A stretch of 64,000 bases of DNA from Pseudomonas bubulae (GCF_037023725.1 NZ_CP146077.1:1029001-1093000); one strand, 5' to 3'. Positions 36,245 through 47,680 are shown, counted from the first letter of the stretch. The notes: generated from the letters alone by a model not told the origin. Numbers and translations: made by a program.

Positions 36245-39200
36245 ATGGTTGACCGGCACGACTATGTGGCCCTTGAATGGGTCAAAGGCGAAATTGCCCA
36301 TACCCTGAAACAGGCCCGAGTGGCGCTGGACGCCTATGCCCAGCGGCCAGCCGCCGACGTGCTGGAACAGTGCCTGGATTGCATTCATCAGGTGCATGGC
36401 AGTTTGCTGATGGTGGAATTCTATGGCGCGGCTTTGCTGGCCGAAGAGATGGAGCAACTGGTGATTGCCCTGCAGGAGGGCCGCGTCAGCCAGCTCGACG
36501 AAGCCCTGCGCCTGCTGCAGCAAGCGTTCAGCCAATTGCCGTTGTATCTGGACCGCGTCCACAGTGCCCGGCGCGACTGGCCCCTGGTGGTGTTGCCGTT
36601 GCTCAACGATTTGCGCAGCGCCCGTGGCCAGGCCCTGCTCTCGGAAACCAGCCTGTTCAGCCCGCCCTTGCAGGTGTTGCCCGCCCTGGATAAGGCCGCC
36701 CTGGCCCGGCTGGCACCTGCTGACTTGCCGAGCCAGCTGCGCGTGATGCGCCACACCCTGCAGGCCGCGTTCCTGGCTTTGCGCCGCGGTGAAGCGGTGC
36801 AGGCCAACCTGGAAAAAATGGCCGCGGTGTTCGCGCAACTGCAAGGCATTTGCCAGGGAGCACCGCTCAACGCCTTGTGGAAAATTGCCGCTGCACTGGT
36901 CGACGGCATGCTTAAAGGTCGGGTACCCAACAGCCCGGCCCTGCGCAGCCTGCTGAAAAAATCCGACAAGGAACTCAAGCGCCTGCTGGCACAGGGCATC
37001 GAGGCCATCAATCATCCTGCCCCCGAAGAACTGCTGACCAGCCTGCTGTTTTATATTGCCAAGGCCGAGCATCCGACCACGAAAATGCTCGCGCTGAAAA
37101 ACCACTACGAACTGGATCAGGCCATGCCCGATGCGGCGATGGTCGACGAGGAGCGGGCGCGGTTGGCCGGCCCTGACCGGGATGCCATGCGCTCGGTGGT
37201 GGCGGCGTTGTGCGAAGAACTGGTGCGGGTCAAGGAACGCCTCGACCTGTTTGTGCGCAGTGATCGCCTGCATGTCTCGGAACTGAGCAGCCTGATGGCG
37301 CCACTGCGTCAGATCGCCGACACTCTGGCCGTACTGGGGTTCGGGCAACCGCGTAAAGTCATCATTGATCAACTGGCGGTGTTGCAAAGCCTGGCCCAGG
37401 GCCAGCGCGAACCCACCGATGCGGTGTTGATGGATGTGGCCTCGGCCCTGCTTTATGTCGAGGCCACCCTGGCCGGTATGGTCGGCAGCGTCGAGCCCTC
37501 GCTGCGTGAAGAAAGCCGGTTGCCCACCACTGACCTGATGCAGATTCACCAGTTGGTAATCAAGGAAGCCCGCATCGGCCTTGAAGAAGTCAAAGACCTG
37601 ATCGGCGATTATCTGGCGGCCGAGTACGACCGCCAGCACTTGCAGTCCGTGCCTGCGCTGTTGACGCAAATCCGCGGGGCGCTGGCGATGATTCCCCTGA
37701 ATCGCGCGGCCAGCTTGCTGCAAGCCTGCAATGAATATTTGCGTGAGCGCGTGCTGCAAGGGTCTGATCACCCCGCGCACGAGCAACTTGATCACTTGGC
37801 CGATGCGTTGATCAGCATTGAGTATTACCTGGAACGCCTGGCCCAGGACCCTGGTGCTTCGAGCGAGCAGGTGCTGGATCGGGCCGAAAACAGCCTGGCT
37901 GCACTGGGTTACGCGCCGGCGACGCATCCCGTGCCATTGTCCGATGATAGGCCTGGCGGCCAAGAGCAATCGCTGATGCCGGACCTGCAGGCGCCTGGCC
38001 TGGCCGATGTACTGGCCAGCCCGCTGTCGGCGCTCAATCCTCCGGCGCAACACATGCCTGCCAGTTTGCTACCGCCACCCGTGGATGAAGCGCCGCTGGA
38101 CGAAGAACTGCTGGAAGTCTTTCTCGAAGAAACGGACGAAGTCCTGATCAGCCTGCACGACAGCCTGCCGCAATGGGTCGCCAACCCGGCGGACAGTGTT
38201 GCGCTGGCCGAGTTGCGGCGCGGCTTCCATACCCTCAAGGGCAGCGGGCGCATGGTGCGTGCGCTGGTGCTGGCAGAGCTGGCGTGGGCGGTCGAAAACC
38301 TGCTCAACCGGGTGATTGAGCGTAGCGTGGCGCCGTCTGCGCAGATCTTCCAACTGCTTGAAGACGTTATGGCCATACTGCCCGAACTGATTCAGGCCTT
38401 TGCCGAACAAAGCCAGCGTCAACGCGAAGACGTCGACCAACTGGCCGCACGCGCGCAGCACCTGGCCCAAGGCGAGCCGCAACCACTGTTGATTGCCCAG
38501 GACGCCGGCAATTTCGATCCACAGTTGCTGGATATCTTCCGTCAGGAAGCACAAGCCCACCTTGAGCGCCTTGACCGTTTTCTGGACCAGGCCCGTGCAC
38601 ACATGCCGCTGCAGGCCAGTGACGATTTGCAACTGGCCGTGCACACCCTCAAAGGCAGCGCACATATGGCAGGCGTGATGCCCATGGCTGAACTGGCCGC
38701 GCCGTTGGACCATCTGGTGCGTGAATACAAGGCGCACACGCTTGCCCTGGGAGAGGATGAAATCGACCTGCTGCTGGAAGCTGACACCCTGCTGCATGCG
38801 GGGCTCAAGCAACTGGATAGCGACCCGCTGGCCGAGATCCAGGGTGCGCGCTCACTGATCGAGCGCACCGAGCAACTGATCGCCAGCCGCCTGGATACCC
38901 TGCTCAATAGCCCTGCAAGCAGTTGGGTGGCCAGGCGTGACCCGCAGCGCATTGCCGAGTTTCTGGCCGAGAGCATGGATATTCTGTTCGATGCCCAGGA
39001 GCTGCTTAAAACCTGGCACCAGAACCCCCATGAACGCGATGGCTTGGACAGCCTGCTGGATCAGCTGACCACCCTGGGTGAGTCTGCCCACCTGCTGGAC
39101 TTGCAGCCCATGGATGCGCTGTGCGAAGCCCTGCTTGACCTCTATGGCGCGGTCGAAGAAAGCAGCCTGGCACCCAGCGAGCGTTTTTTCGAAGCGGCCG

Positions 39201-42121
39201 ATGATGCCCAGGAAGCCCTGATCAACATGCTCGACCAGTTGGCGGCAGGGCAGGAAATCACCCCGCAGCCGCAGTTGGTCCAGACCCTGCACGCGCTGCT
39301 GCACGAAGGGCTCGCGCCTGACGCCACAGGGCTGATTCGCGGTGATGGCGGGCGGGTTACCGAGCTGGGGGCCGCCACCAGGCAATTGGGTGGAGGCCAG
39401 GACGAGGACATCGATGATGAAATCGTCGAGATTTTTCTCGAAGAGGCGGTGGACATCCTCGAGAGTGCCGCGCAGGCCTTGCAGCGCTGGCTCAGTGCAC
39501 CCGACAGCCTGGCGTCGCTGTCGTCCTTGCAGCGCGATTTGCACACCCTCAAGGGTGGGGCGCGCATGGCCGGTATTGAACCGATCGCTGAACTGGCCCA
39601 TGAGCTTGAACACTTGTATGAAGGCTTGCTGGACCGGCGCCTGAGTGACAGTCCGGCACTGGCTCGCCTGCTGGAGCGCAGCCACGAGCAACTGGCGCTG
39701 ATGCTTGAAAAATTGCTGCACAAGCAAACGTTGAGCGAGCCTTATGAACTGATCGAGGCGATTCGCGGCTTTCGTCTTTACAGTGCAGCCCTGCCTGATG
39801 CTGGCAGCGTTGCCCCGCAAGCGCCACCGAGCAATGAAGATCCGCAGTTACAGGAAATCTTCCTCGAAGAAGCCTTCGATATTCTCGAAAGCTCGGGTGC
39901 GGCCCTGGCGCGTTGGCAAGCCGAGCCGCAAAGCCACCTTGAAGTGGAAAACCTGCTGCGCGACCTGCATACCCTCAAGGGCGGGGCGCGGATGGTGGAG
40001 GTCGCCGCGATTGGCGATTTTTCCCATGAGCTTGAAACCCTTTTCGAGGATATTTCGGTAGGTGCCATCACGCCCAGTGATGGGCTCTTTGTGTTGCTGC
40101 AGCGTTGCCACGACCAGCTTGCGCAAATGCTTGACGCGCTGCGCAGTGGTCAGGCGCTGCCTTCGCCCCAGGTGCTGATCGAGAAAATCCGCCAGATTGA
40201 GCGTAACGCCCGGCCGACACCTGCCACCCCGGTCAAGCCCGAGCCTGCGCCTGCACCGGTGCCCGAAGGTGAGCGCACCGGGCTGGACACCCTCAAGGTT
40301 CCGGCCGAGCTGCTCGAAGACCTGGTTAACCTGGCGGGTGAAGCCTCGATCATTCGGGGGCGTGTGGAGCAGCAGGTCAACGACGGTCAGGTCGCCCTCA
40401 ACGAGATGCAGACCACCCTTGAGCGGATGCAGGATCAACTGCGGCGCCTCGACATCGAAACCCAGGGTCGCCTGCACAACCGCGCGCATACCGAAGCCGA
40501 TGGCGTGGCCTACGACGAATTCGACCCGCTGGAAATGGACCGCCATTCCCTGCTGCAGCAGCTGTCCCGAGCCCTGTTCGAATCAGCTTCCGATCTGCTC
40601 GACCTCAAGGCGACCCTGACGGCCCGCTACCAGGACGCTCACGGGCTGCTGCAAAAACAGGCGCGGGTGAACACGCAATTGCAAGAGGGCCTGATGGGCA
40701 CGCGCATGGTGCCGTTCGAGCGCGTATTGCCGCGCCTCAAGCGGGTGGTGCGCCAGGTTGCCAGCGAGCTGGGCAAGCAGGTTGAATTCAGCGTGATCAA
40801 TGCCGAAGCCGAGATCGATCGCAACGTTCTGGAACGCATGGTTGCGCCCCTGGAGCATATGCTGCGCAATGCCGTCGACCATGGCCTGGAACCGGCCGAC
40901 GTGCGCCATGCCAGCGGCAAGCCGGAGCAGGGGCTGATCAGCCTGGAACTGTCCTATGAAGGCGGCGACGTAGTATTCGACATGCACGACGATGGCGCGG
41001 GAGTGCCGCTGGAAGCCGTGCGCCGCAAAGCCATCCTGCGTGGCTTGCTGAACCCTGAAGCAAGCATCAGCGACCGTGAGGTGCTGCAGTTCATCCTGCA
41101 GCCCGGGTTTTCCACGGCCGAAAAAATCACCCAGATCTCCGGGCGTGGCGTCGGCATGGACGTGGTACATGAAGAGGTGCGCCAGTTGGGCGGCAGCATG
41201 ACCATCGATTCGGTGGCGGGCCAGGGCGTGCATTTTCAGATTCGCCTGCCCTTCAGCGTGTCGCTCAACCGGGCTCTGATGGTGCAGTGCGCAGACGAAC
41301 AATACGCCATTGCCCTCGACACCGTTGAAGGTGTGGTGCGCGTCATGCCCAACGAGCTGGAAGGCTACTACCAGCTCAACCCGCCGCTTTATCACTACGG
41401 TGGGCAAACCTACGAGCTGCGTTACCTGGGCGAGTTGCTGCAAACCGTGGGCAAACCCAAGCTGGTGGGCGAAAGCCATTCGCTGCCGGTGCTGCTGGTG
41501 CATTGCCAGGACCAGCGCGTGGCGTTGCAGGTGGATGCGCTGTTGGGTTCGCGGGAGATTGTGGTCAAGAGCCTCGGCCCGCAATTTACCGGGGTACAGG
41601 GCCTGTCGGGCGCGACCATTCTGGGGGACGGGCGGGTGGTGCTGATCCTCGACCTGCCGGCCTATATCCGTGCCCATCAGGCGCGTCAGCCGTTGCAGCG
41701 GGCGCAGCACGAGGCGGTGGGCGCCCTGGAATTCACCCCGGCCGTGCGCCCGCCGCTGGTACTGGTGGTGGACGACTCGGTCACCGTGCGCAAAGTCACC
41801 AGCCGCCTGCTGGAGCGCAACGGCATGAACGTCATCACGGCCAAGGACGGGGTCGACGCCATGAGCGTACTGGAAGAGCACACCCCTGACCTGATGCTGC
41901 TGGACATTGAAATGCCGCGCATGGACGGCTTCGAAGTGGCTACCCGCGTGCGTAACGACCCGCGCCTCAAGGACCTGCCGATCATCATGATCACCTCGCG
42001 CACCGGGCAAAAACATCAGAACCGGGCGATGGCCATTGGCGTCAACGACTACCTGGGCAAACCTTATCAAGAGTCCGTGCTGCTGGAGCGCATTGCCTAC
42101 TGGAGCAACTTCCATGCTTGA
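36245..42121 (+). CDS. chpA: Pil-Chp hybrid histidine kinase ChpA (PilL)
   Basis: A 1958-residue CheA-like hybrid kinase. Phosphotransfer modules with visible sites: an N-terminal HPt-like segment with IHQVHGS (His51), HPt sites at His662 (HTLKGSGRM), His800 (HTLKGSAHM), His1100 (HTLKGGARM) and His1242 (HTLKGGARM), and a degenerate module with Thr at about 943 (LTTLGESAHL), matching the TPt/SPt modules known in P. aeruginosa. A dimerisation segment (about 1355-1480), HATPase_c (N-box MLRNAVDHGLE near 1540; GRGVGMDVV near 1634), a CheW domain (about 1670-1810) and a C-terminal receiver with Asp1887 follow. Intact; the next gene overlaps it by 8 nt. Confidence 0.95.
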   Translation: MVDRHDYVALEWVKGEIAHTLKQARVALDAYAQRPAADVLEQCLDCIHQVHGSLLMVEFYGAALLAEEMEQLVIALQEGRVSQLDEALRLLQQAFSQLPLYLDRVHSARRDWPLVVLPLLNDLRSARGQALLSETSLFSPPLQVLPALDKAALARLAPADLPSQLRVMRHTLQAAFLALRRGEAVQANLEKMAAVFAQLQGICQGAPLNALWKIAAALVDGMLKGRVPNSPALRSLLKKSDKELKRLLAQGIEAINHPAPEELLTSLLFYIAKAEHPTTKMLALKNHYELDQAMPDAAMVDEERARLAGPDRDAMRSVVAALCEELVRVKERLDLFVRSDRLHVSELSSLMAPLRQIADTLAVLGFGQPRKVIIDQLAVLQSLAQGQREPTDAVLMDVASALLYVEATLAGMVGSVEPSLREESRLPTTDLMQIHQLVIKEARIGLEEVKDLIGDYLAAEYDRQHLQSVPALLTQIRGALAMIPLNRAASLLQACNEYLRERVLQGSDHPAHEQLDHLADALISIEYYLERLAQDPGASSEQVLDRAENSLAALGYAPATHPVPLSDDRPGGQEQSLMPDLQAPGLADVLASPLSALNPPAQHMPASLLPPPVDEAPLDEELLEVFLEETDEVLISLHDSLPQWVANPADSVALAELRRGFHTLKGSGRMVRALVLAELAWAVENLLNRVIERSVAPSAQIFQLLEDVMAILPELIQAFAEQSQRQREDVDQLAARAQHLAQGEPQPLLIAQDAGNFDPQLLDIFRQEAQAHLERLDRFLDQARAHMPLQASDDLQLAVHTLKGSAHMAGVMPMAELAAPLDHLVREYKAHTLALGEDEIDLLLEADTLLHAGLKQLDSDPLAEIQGARSLIERTEQLIASRLDTLLNSPASSWVARRDPQRIAEFLAESMDILFDAQELLKTWHQNPHERDGLDSLLDQLTTLGESAHLLDLQPMDALCEALLDLYGAVEESSLAPSERFFEAADDAQEALINMLDQLAAGQEITPQPQLVQTLHALLHEGLAPDATGLIRGDGGRVTELGAATRQLGGGQDEDIDDEIVEIFLEEAVDILESAAQALQRWLSAPDSLASLSSLQRDLHTLKGGARMAGIEPIAELAHELEHLYEGLLDRRLSDSPALARLLERSHEQLALMLEKLLHKQTLSEPYELIEAIRGFRLYSAALPDAGSVAPQAPPSNEDPQLQEIFLEEAFDILESSGAALARWQAEPQSHLEVENLLRDLHTLKGGARMVEVAAIGDFSHELETLFEDISVGAITPSDGLFVLLQRCHDQLAQMLDALRSGQALPSPQVLIEKIRQIERNARPTPATPVKPEPAPAPVPEGERTGLDTLKVPAELLEDLVNLAGEASIIRGRVEQQVNDGQVALNEMQTTLERMQDQLRRLDIETQGRLHNRAHTEADGVAYDEFDPLEMDRHSLLQQLSRALFESASDLLDLKATLTARYQDAHGLLQKQARVNTQLQEGLMGTRMVPFERVLPRLKRVVRQVASELGKQVEFSVINAEAEIDRNVLERMVAPLEHMLRNAVDHGLEPADVRHASGKPEQGLISLELSYEGGDVVFDMHDDGAGVPLEAVRRKAILRGLLNPEASISDREVLQFILQPGFSTAEKITQISGRGVGMDVVHEEVRQLGGSMTIDSVAGQGVHFQIRLPFSVSLNRALMVQCADEQYAIALDTVEGVVRVMPNELEGYYQLNPPLYHYGGQTYELRYLGELLQTVGKPKLVGESHSLPVLLVHCQDQRVALQVDALLGSREIVVKSLGPQFTGVQGLSGATILGDGRVVLILDLPAYIRAHQARQPLQRAQHEAVGALEFTPAVRPPLVLVVDDSVTVRKVTSRLLERNGMNVITAKDGVDAMSVLEEHTPDLMLLDIEMPRMDGFEVATRVRNDPRLKDLPIIMITSRTGQKHQNRAMAIGVNDYLGKPYQESVLLERIAYWSNFHA

Positions 42122-42566
42122 CCATCGCGTGGGCAGCCTGACCGGCTTGCTGCTGCCGCTAGCAGATCGCTATCTATTGCTGCCCAATGTGGCCATTGCC
42201 GAGCTTATCGGCTGGCAGCGCGGCGAGCCCAGCAGCGACTCCCCGCCCTGGCACCTGCGCCAGATTACCTGGCGCGACCACCAACTGCCGTTGATCAGCT
42301 TTGAAGCGGCATGCGGCGGGCCACTGGTGATCGGTGAGCGGGCGCGGATCGTCATCCTCAACACGCTGGGTGGTGACCCGGATTTCAAATTCATGGCCAT
42401 GGTGATTCAGGGCATCCCGCGCTCCTACAAGGTCGACAGCCAGTTGAGCTTTGTCGACGTGCCGCTGTGCCCGCTGGAGCGCGCGGCGGTACAGGTGGGC
42501 GATCATGTGGCGAAAATCCCGGACTTGCTAGCGCTGGAACGGTTGGTGCGGGGCAGCGCGGATTAA
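42114..42566 (+). CDS. chpC: ChpC, CheW-like adaptor
   Basis: A 150-residue CheW-type protein (GLLLPLADRYLLLPNVAIAEL ... ITWRDHQLPLISFEAACGG). Its ATG lies inside the chpA end, with 8 nt overlap, so it is coupled to chpA. In P. aeruginosa chpB (a CheB-type methylesterase) separates chpA from chpC; here there is no such gene. ChpC is probably a second adaptor for other receptors. The unit ends here, followed by two REP pairs. Confidence 0.88.
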   Translation: MLDHRVGSLTGLLLPLADRYLLLPNVAIAELIGWQRGEPSSDSPPWHLRQITWRDHQLPLISFEAACGGPLVIGERARIVILNTLGGDPDFKFMAMVIQGIPRSYKVDSQLSFVDVPLCPLERAAVQVGDHVAKIPDLLALERLVRGSAD

Positions 42567-42574
42567 GCAGCACT

Positions 42575-42660
42575 TGTGGGAGCTGGCTTGCTCGCGAGCA
42601 GGCGATGCGGTCAGTCAGATAAACCGCGGTGCTGCTATCGCGAGCAAGCCCGCTCCCACA
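42575..42660. repeat. REP pair, first of a tandem
   Basis: Inverted REP pair starting 9 nt after the chpC stop; its left arm has GAGCTGGCTTGCTCGCGA. The 343-nt gap between chpC and the hemolysin-III-like gene holds this pair, a second pair 43 nt later, and about 120 nt without other recognisable content. Confidence 0.9.
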
Positions 42661-42703
42661 GAGTTTCGTGGCAGGCCCCGAATTCTGGGAACACTGCAAA
42701 ACC

Positions 42704-42790
42704 TGTGGGAGCTGGCTTGCCTGCGATGCAGGCGCCGCGGTCTGACGGGCACACCGCAGGGATTACATCGCGAGCAAGCCCGCTCCCACA
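42704..42790. repeat. REP pair, second of a tandem
   Basis: A second inverted REP pair, again with the GAGCTGGCTTGC left-arm variant and an imperfect palindrome, suggesting duplication of the first. Confidence 0.9.
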
Positions 42791-42909
42791 GCGGGGGTAC
42801 AGGTTGCCCTGCTCGACGAACGCCGCATTGCCCTTTAACCTCGCAACCCTGACCCTTATCTCATAACCAGGTGACACAGTCGCACTATCGGCTCTTGAGG
42901 ATCTTGCAC

Positions 42910-43527
42910 ATGTATCACGGGGAAAAACTCAACGCCTGGACCCATCTGGTGGGTGCCGTGGCGGCAGCAATAGGCAGTATCTGGTTGTTGGTAATGGCCT
43001 GTCTGGACGGTAGCCCGCAGAAGATTGTCAGTGTGGCCATTTATGGTGTCACGCTGGTGCTGTTGTACAGCGTATCCACCGTGTACCACAGCGTGCGCGG
43101 GCGCTCCAAGGTGATCATGCAGAAGTTCGATCATCTCTCCATTTACCTGCTGATCGCCGGCAGTTACACGCCGTTTTGCCTGGTCACGCTGCACGGCCCC
43201 TGGGGCTGGTCGTTGTTTGGCATCGTGTGGGGAATGGCGGTGATCGGCATGCTGCAAGAGATCAAACCGCGCTCCGAAGCCCGCATCCTGTCCATCGTTA
43301 TCTACGCGGTCATGGGCTGGATTGTACTGGTGGCCGTCAAGCCCTTGCTGGCAGCGCTGGGTACCGCAGGCTTTGTATGGCTGGCCACCGGCGGGGTGAT
43401 GTACACCGTGGGGATCATCTTTTTTGCCCTCGATCACCGTCTGCGCCATGCCCACGGCATCTGGCACCTGTTTGTGATCGCCGGCAGCCTGCTGCACTTT
43501 GTGGCCATCGCCCATTATGTGATCTGA
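42910..43527 (+). CDS. Hemolysin III / PAQR-family membrane protein
   Basis: A 205-residue protein with seven predicted membrane helices, of the hemolysin III (PAQR-like) family. Family features: MYHGEKLNAWTHLVGA at the N-terminus, VSTVYHSV (conserved His), HLSIYLLIAGSYTPF, and a C-terminal HLFVIAGSLLHF (conserved His, possible metal site). The ATG at 42910 has tgagga 8 nt upstream; the open frame extends to a GTG at 42871 with no such site. The hemolytic label is historical; the role is unknown. Confidence 0.88.
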   Translation: MYHGEKLNAWTHLVGAVAAAIGSIWLLVMACLDGSPQKIVSVAIYGVTLVLLYSVSTVYHSVRGRSKVIMQKFDHLSIYLLIAGSYTPFCLVTLHGPWGWSLFGIVWGMAVIGMLQEIKPRSEARILSIVIYAVMGWIVLVAVKPLLAALGTAGFVWLATGGVMYTVGIIFFALDHRLRHAHGIWHLFVIAGSLLHFVAIAHYVI

Positions 43528-43534
43528 CTCGGGG

Positions 43535-44386
43535 CTACTGAACCTCCTGCTTGGGCTTCTGGGTGTCGCTGCGGATCTGCGCGTGGCTGATCAGGGCGAA
43601 GATAAAACTGCCACCAATGATATTGCCGGCCAGGGTGGGGCCGGCAAAGATCAGCCAGAAGTCCTTCCAGGGCAACTCGCCAGCAAACACCAGATACGAC
43701 ACCTCGGCCGTACCGACCACGATATGGGTGAAGTCACCCAGGGCCATCAGGTAGGTGATGAGGATGATGATCCACATCTTGGCGCTTTCCATGGACGGGA
43801 TCATCCACACCATGGTGGCAATCATCCAGCCCGAGATAATGCCTTTGGCGAACATCTGGCTGGCGTCGTTTTCCATGACCTTGCGGCCGATTTCCAGAAA
43901 GGCCTTGTCGGTCTGCGTGTCGAAAATCGGCAAATGCAGCATCACATAGGCCACCAGCAGGGTGCCCATCAGGTTGCCCACCAGCACCACCGCCCACAGC
44001 CGCAGCAGCCGCCCGAAATTGTTGAGTGTGGGTTTGCTCATGATCGGCAGAACGGCAGTCAGGGTGTTTTCGGTGAACAGTTGCTGGCGGGAGAGAATGA
44101 CCGCCAGAAAGCCTGCGCAATAACCGAAGCTGGCGATGACCTTGAACCCGTCGCCGTCGGGCAGGCGTGAGTTGAGCAGGCCCATGGCCATAAGGGACAG
44201 GCCCATGGTCAGCCCGGCGGCCAGTGCCGACCAGAACAGGGCGGCGATGCTGCGCTCCAGTTCCAGATCGCCCTGCTGGCGGATGATTTCGTGCAGCACC
44301 GCGGCGCGCGGTGGCTGGTTTTTGCTGACCTCGTGCTTTTCTTCAGCCGTCAGGTTGGGGGTTTTGCCTGAATTTTGAGTGTCCAT
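43535..44386 (-). CDS. Formate/nitrite-type transporter (YfdC-like)
   Basis: A 283-residue FNT-family membrane channel with about six helices between residues 45 and 270. The cytoplasmic N-terminus is longer than in FocA (about 40 residues, with a coiled stretch LHEIIRQQGDLELERS), as in the YfdC branch. LFTENTLTAVLP and GNIIGGSFIFALISH are family blocks. Substrate unproven; formate is plausible given the formate-releasing PurU and FdhA in the same window, but that link is only suggestive. Confidence 0.88.
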   Translation of the reverse strand: MDTQNSGKTPNLTAEEKHEVSKNQPPRAAVLHEIIRQQGDLELERSIAALFWSALAAGLTMGLSLMAMGLLNSRLPDGDGFKVIASFGYCAGFLAVILSRQQLFTENTLTAVLPIMSKPTLNNFGRLLRLWAVVLVGNLMGTLLVAYVMLHLPIFDTQTDKAFLEIGRKVMENDASQMFAKGIISGWMIATMVWMIPSMESAKMWIIILITYLMALGDFTHIVVGTAEVSYLVFAGELPWKDFWLIFAGPTLAGNIIGGSFIFALISHAQIRSDTQKPKQEVQ

Positions 44387-44483
44387 AAGGCTCCAGAACC
44401 GAAGGCGTGTGAAGGTACGACACGCATGGACTGTAGCTGTTCACTCTTGACCTGTAGATACTCTGTTGCCGGTCAACCCTCCC

Positions 44484-44536
44484 TGTGGGAGCGAGCCTGC
44501 TCGCGAAAGTCGTTCGCGAGCAGGCTCGCTCCCACA
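44484..44536. repeat. Short REP hairpin, GAGCGAGCCTGCTCGCGA variant
   Basis: About 53 nt, arms joined by about 8 nt, like the copy at 26448. It lies between co-directional leftward genes: 60 nt before the thioesterase stop and about 98 nt upstream of the FNT start. Confidence 0.88.
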
Positions 44537-44596
44537 GTTAAAATTCCCTTCAGACCTTCGGCAGCTGCTACAGGTACCGTGCAACAACGCGGCTAA

Positions 44597-44998
44597 TCAA
44601 GCCTGGCTGTCATCCTGGAACTGGTCCTTGACGTATTTGATCTCGGTACGCCCGTGCGGCGCCGGCAGGCCGTCTTCACCCAGGTTGACGAAAACCATCT
44701 TGTCCACAGTCAGGATGCTTTTGCGGGTGATCTTGTTGCGCACTTCGCAGGTCAGAGTAATCGAGGTGCGACCAAACTCGGTGGCGGTGATGCCCAGTTC
44801 GATGATGTCGCCCTGGCGCGAGGCACTGACGAAGTTGATTTCGGAGATGTACTTGGTCACCACACGCTGGTTGCCCAGCTGGACGATGGCGTAAATCGCG
44901 GCTTCTTCGTCGATCCAGCGCAGCAGGCTGCCACCGAACAGGGTGCCGTTGGGGTTGAGGTCTTCGGGTTTAACCCATTTGCGGGTGTGAAAATTCAT
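44597..44998 (-). CDS. Hotdog-fold acyl-CoA thioesterase
   Basis: A 133-residue thioesterase of the YciA/acyl-CoA hydrolase group. The substrate loop is NPNGTLFGGSLLRWIDEEAA, with the usual catalytic Asp in WIDEEA. It hydrolyses acyl-CoAs in the cytosol; chain-length preference unknown. It is divergent from ahcY across a 324-nt gap that holds the ahcY promoter and SAH riboswitch. Confidence 0.92.
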   Translation of the reverse strand: MNFHTRKWVKPEDLNPNGTLFGGSLLRWIDEEAAIYAIVQLGNQRVVTKYISEINFVSASRQGDIIELGITATEFGRTSITLTCEVRNKITRKSILTVDKMVFVNLGEDGLPAPHGRTEIKYVKDQFQDDSQA

Positions 44999-45116
44999 AT
45001 TCGCTCCTGACCGTCTTGCCTTAGATGCCGACCATGATGTCAGACCACGGCACTCAGCTCTATTAAGCTTCGACTATGGTCTCGATTAGGCAAATCAAAA
45101 TGCCGTGGATAAATCC

Positions 45117-45145
45117 TTGGGAACATCGACGCGGATGGCTATAAT
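45117..45145 (+). promoter_or_regulatory. Sigma-70 promoter of ahcY
   Basis: TTGGGA at 45117-45122 and a perfect TATAAT at 45140-45145, spacer 17 nt. Transcription would begin near 45152 and include the riboswitch in a leader of about 170 nt. The strongest housekeeping promoter seen in the window. Confidence 0.75.
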
Positions 45146-45197
45146 GCCCCTCGCTTCAAAACGGTCATTTTTACCCGGTACCGTTCCCGCCACCTGT

Positions 45198-46732
<1,535 letters not shown>

Positions 46733-46741
46733 TTAAAGAAA

Positions 46742-46774
46742 GGCGGTCAGGCTTGCACTGACCGCCTTTTTTTT
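46742..46774 (+). terminator. Intrinsic terminator of ahcY
   Basis: GGCGGTCAG pairs with CTGACCGCC around a 7-nt loop, followed by eight Ts. It separates ahcY from metF. Confidence 0.9.
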
Positions 46775-46834
46775 GTGTGAAAGTTCAGCGTCAGGGGTTG
46801 TCCATGCCCCCCTCGCGCACGCCAGGGTATTCCC

Positions 46835-47680
46835 ATGTCTCAAGACCGTCGTTACAGCTTCGAGTTCTTCCCGACCAAGACCGATGCTGGACATGAAAAA
46901 CTGATGAACACGGCTCGCCAGCTGGCGACCTACAACCCGGATTTCTTCTCCTGCACCTACGGTGCCGGTGGCTCGACCCGTGACCGCACGATCAATACCG
47001 TGCTGCAACTTGAGAGCGAAGTAAAAGTACCTGCTGCTCCGCACCTGTCGTGCGTGGGTGACAGCAAGGCCGATTTGCGCGGCCTGCTGGCCCAGTACAA
47101 GGCCGCGGGCATCAAGCGCATCGTTGCGCTGCGTGGCGACCTGCCTTCGGGCATGGGCATGGCCAGCGGCGAACTGCGCTATGCCAATGACCTGGTGAGC
47201 TTCATTCGTGAAGAAACCGGTGACCACTTCCATATCGAAGTGGCGGCTTACCCGGAAATGCACCCGCAAGCGCGCAACTTTGAAGACGATATCAACAACT
47301 TCGTGCGCAAGGCCCATGCTGGCGCTGACAGTGCCATCACCCAGTACTTCTTCAACGCCGACAGTTACTTCCGTTTTGTCGAGCGCGTACAAGCAGCGGG
47401 AGTGATGATTCCTGTGGTGCCGGGCATCATGCCGATCACCAATTACAGCAAGCTGGCGCGGTTCTCTGACGCCTGTGGCGCTGAAATCCCGCGCTGGATC
47501 CGCAAGCAACTTGAAGCCTACGGCGACGACACGCAGAGCATCCAGGCATTTGGTGAGCAGGTCATCAGCGAAATGTGCGAACGCCTGCTCGACGGCGGCG
47601 CCCCGGGGTTGCACTTCTACACCCTGAACCAGGCTGATCCGAGCCTGGCGATCTGGAACAACCTCAAGCTGCCGCGCTGA
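46835..47680 (+). CDS. metF: 5,10-methylenetetrahydrofolate reductase
   Basis: A 281-residue FAD enzyme reducing methylene-THF to methyl-THF for methionine synthesis. The N-terminus SFEFFPTKTD and the GAGGSTRDRT block are MetF signatures; RIVALRGDLPSG and ITQYFFNADSYFRF are also conserved. It lies 60 nt after the ahcY terminator. With ahcY, metX and metW it places much of the methyl cycle in this window. Confidence 0.96.
   Translation: MSQDRRYSFEFFPTKTDAGHEKLMNTARQLATYNPDFFSCTYGAGGSTRDRTINTVLQLESEVKVPAAPHLSCVGDSKADLRGLLAQYKAAGIKRIVALRGDLPSGMGMASGELRYANDLVSFIREETGDHFHIEVAAYPEMHPQARNFEDDINNFVRKAHAGADSAITQYFFNADSYFRFVERVQAAGVMIPVVPGIMPITNYSKLARFSDACGAEIPRWIRKQLEAYGDDTQSIQAFGEQVISEMCERLLDGGAPGLHFYTLNQADPSLAIWNNLKLPR

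Noticed and set aside
36164..38053. 629-codon frame antisense to pilJ/chpA
   Set aside because: Overlaps real HPt domains on the plus strand; composition is a codon-bias shadow.
42871..42909. GTG start for the hemolysin-III-like gene
   Set aside because: No ribosome binding site; the ATG at 42910 has tgagga at proper distance and fits the family N-terminus.
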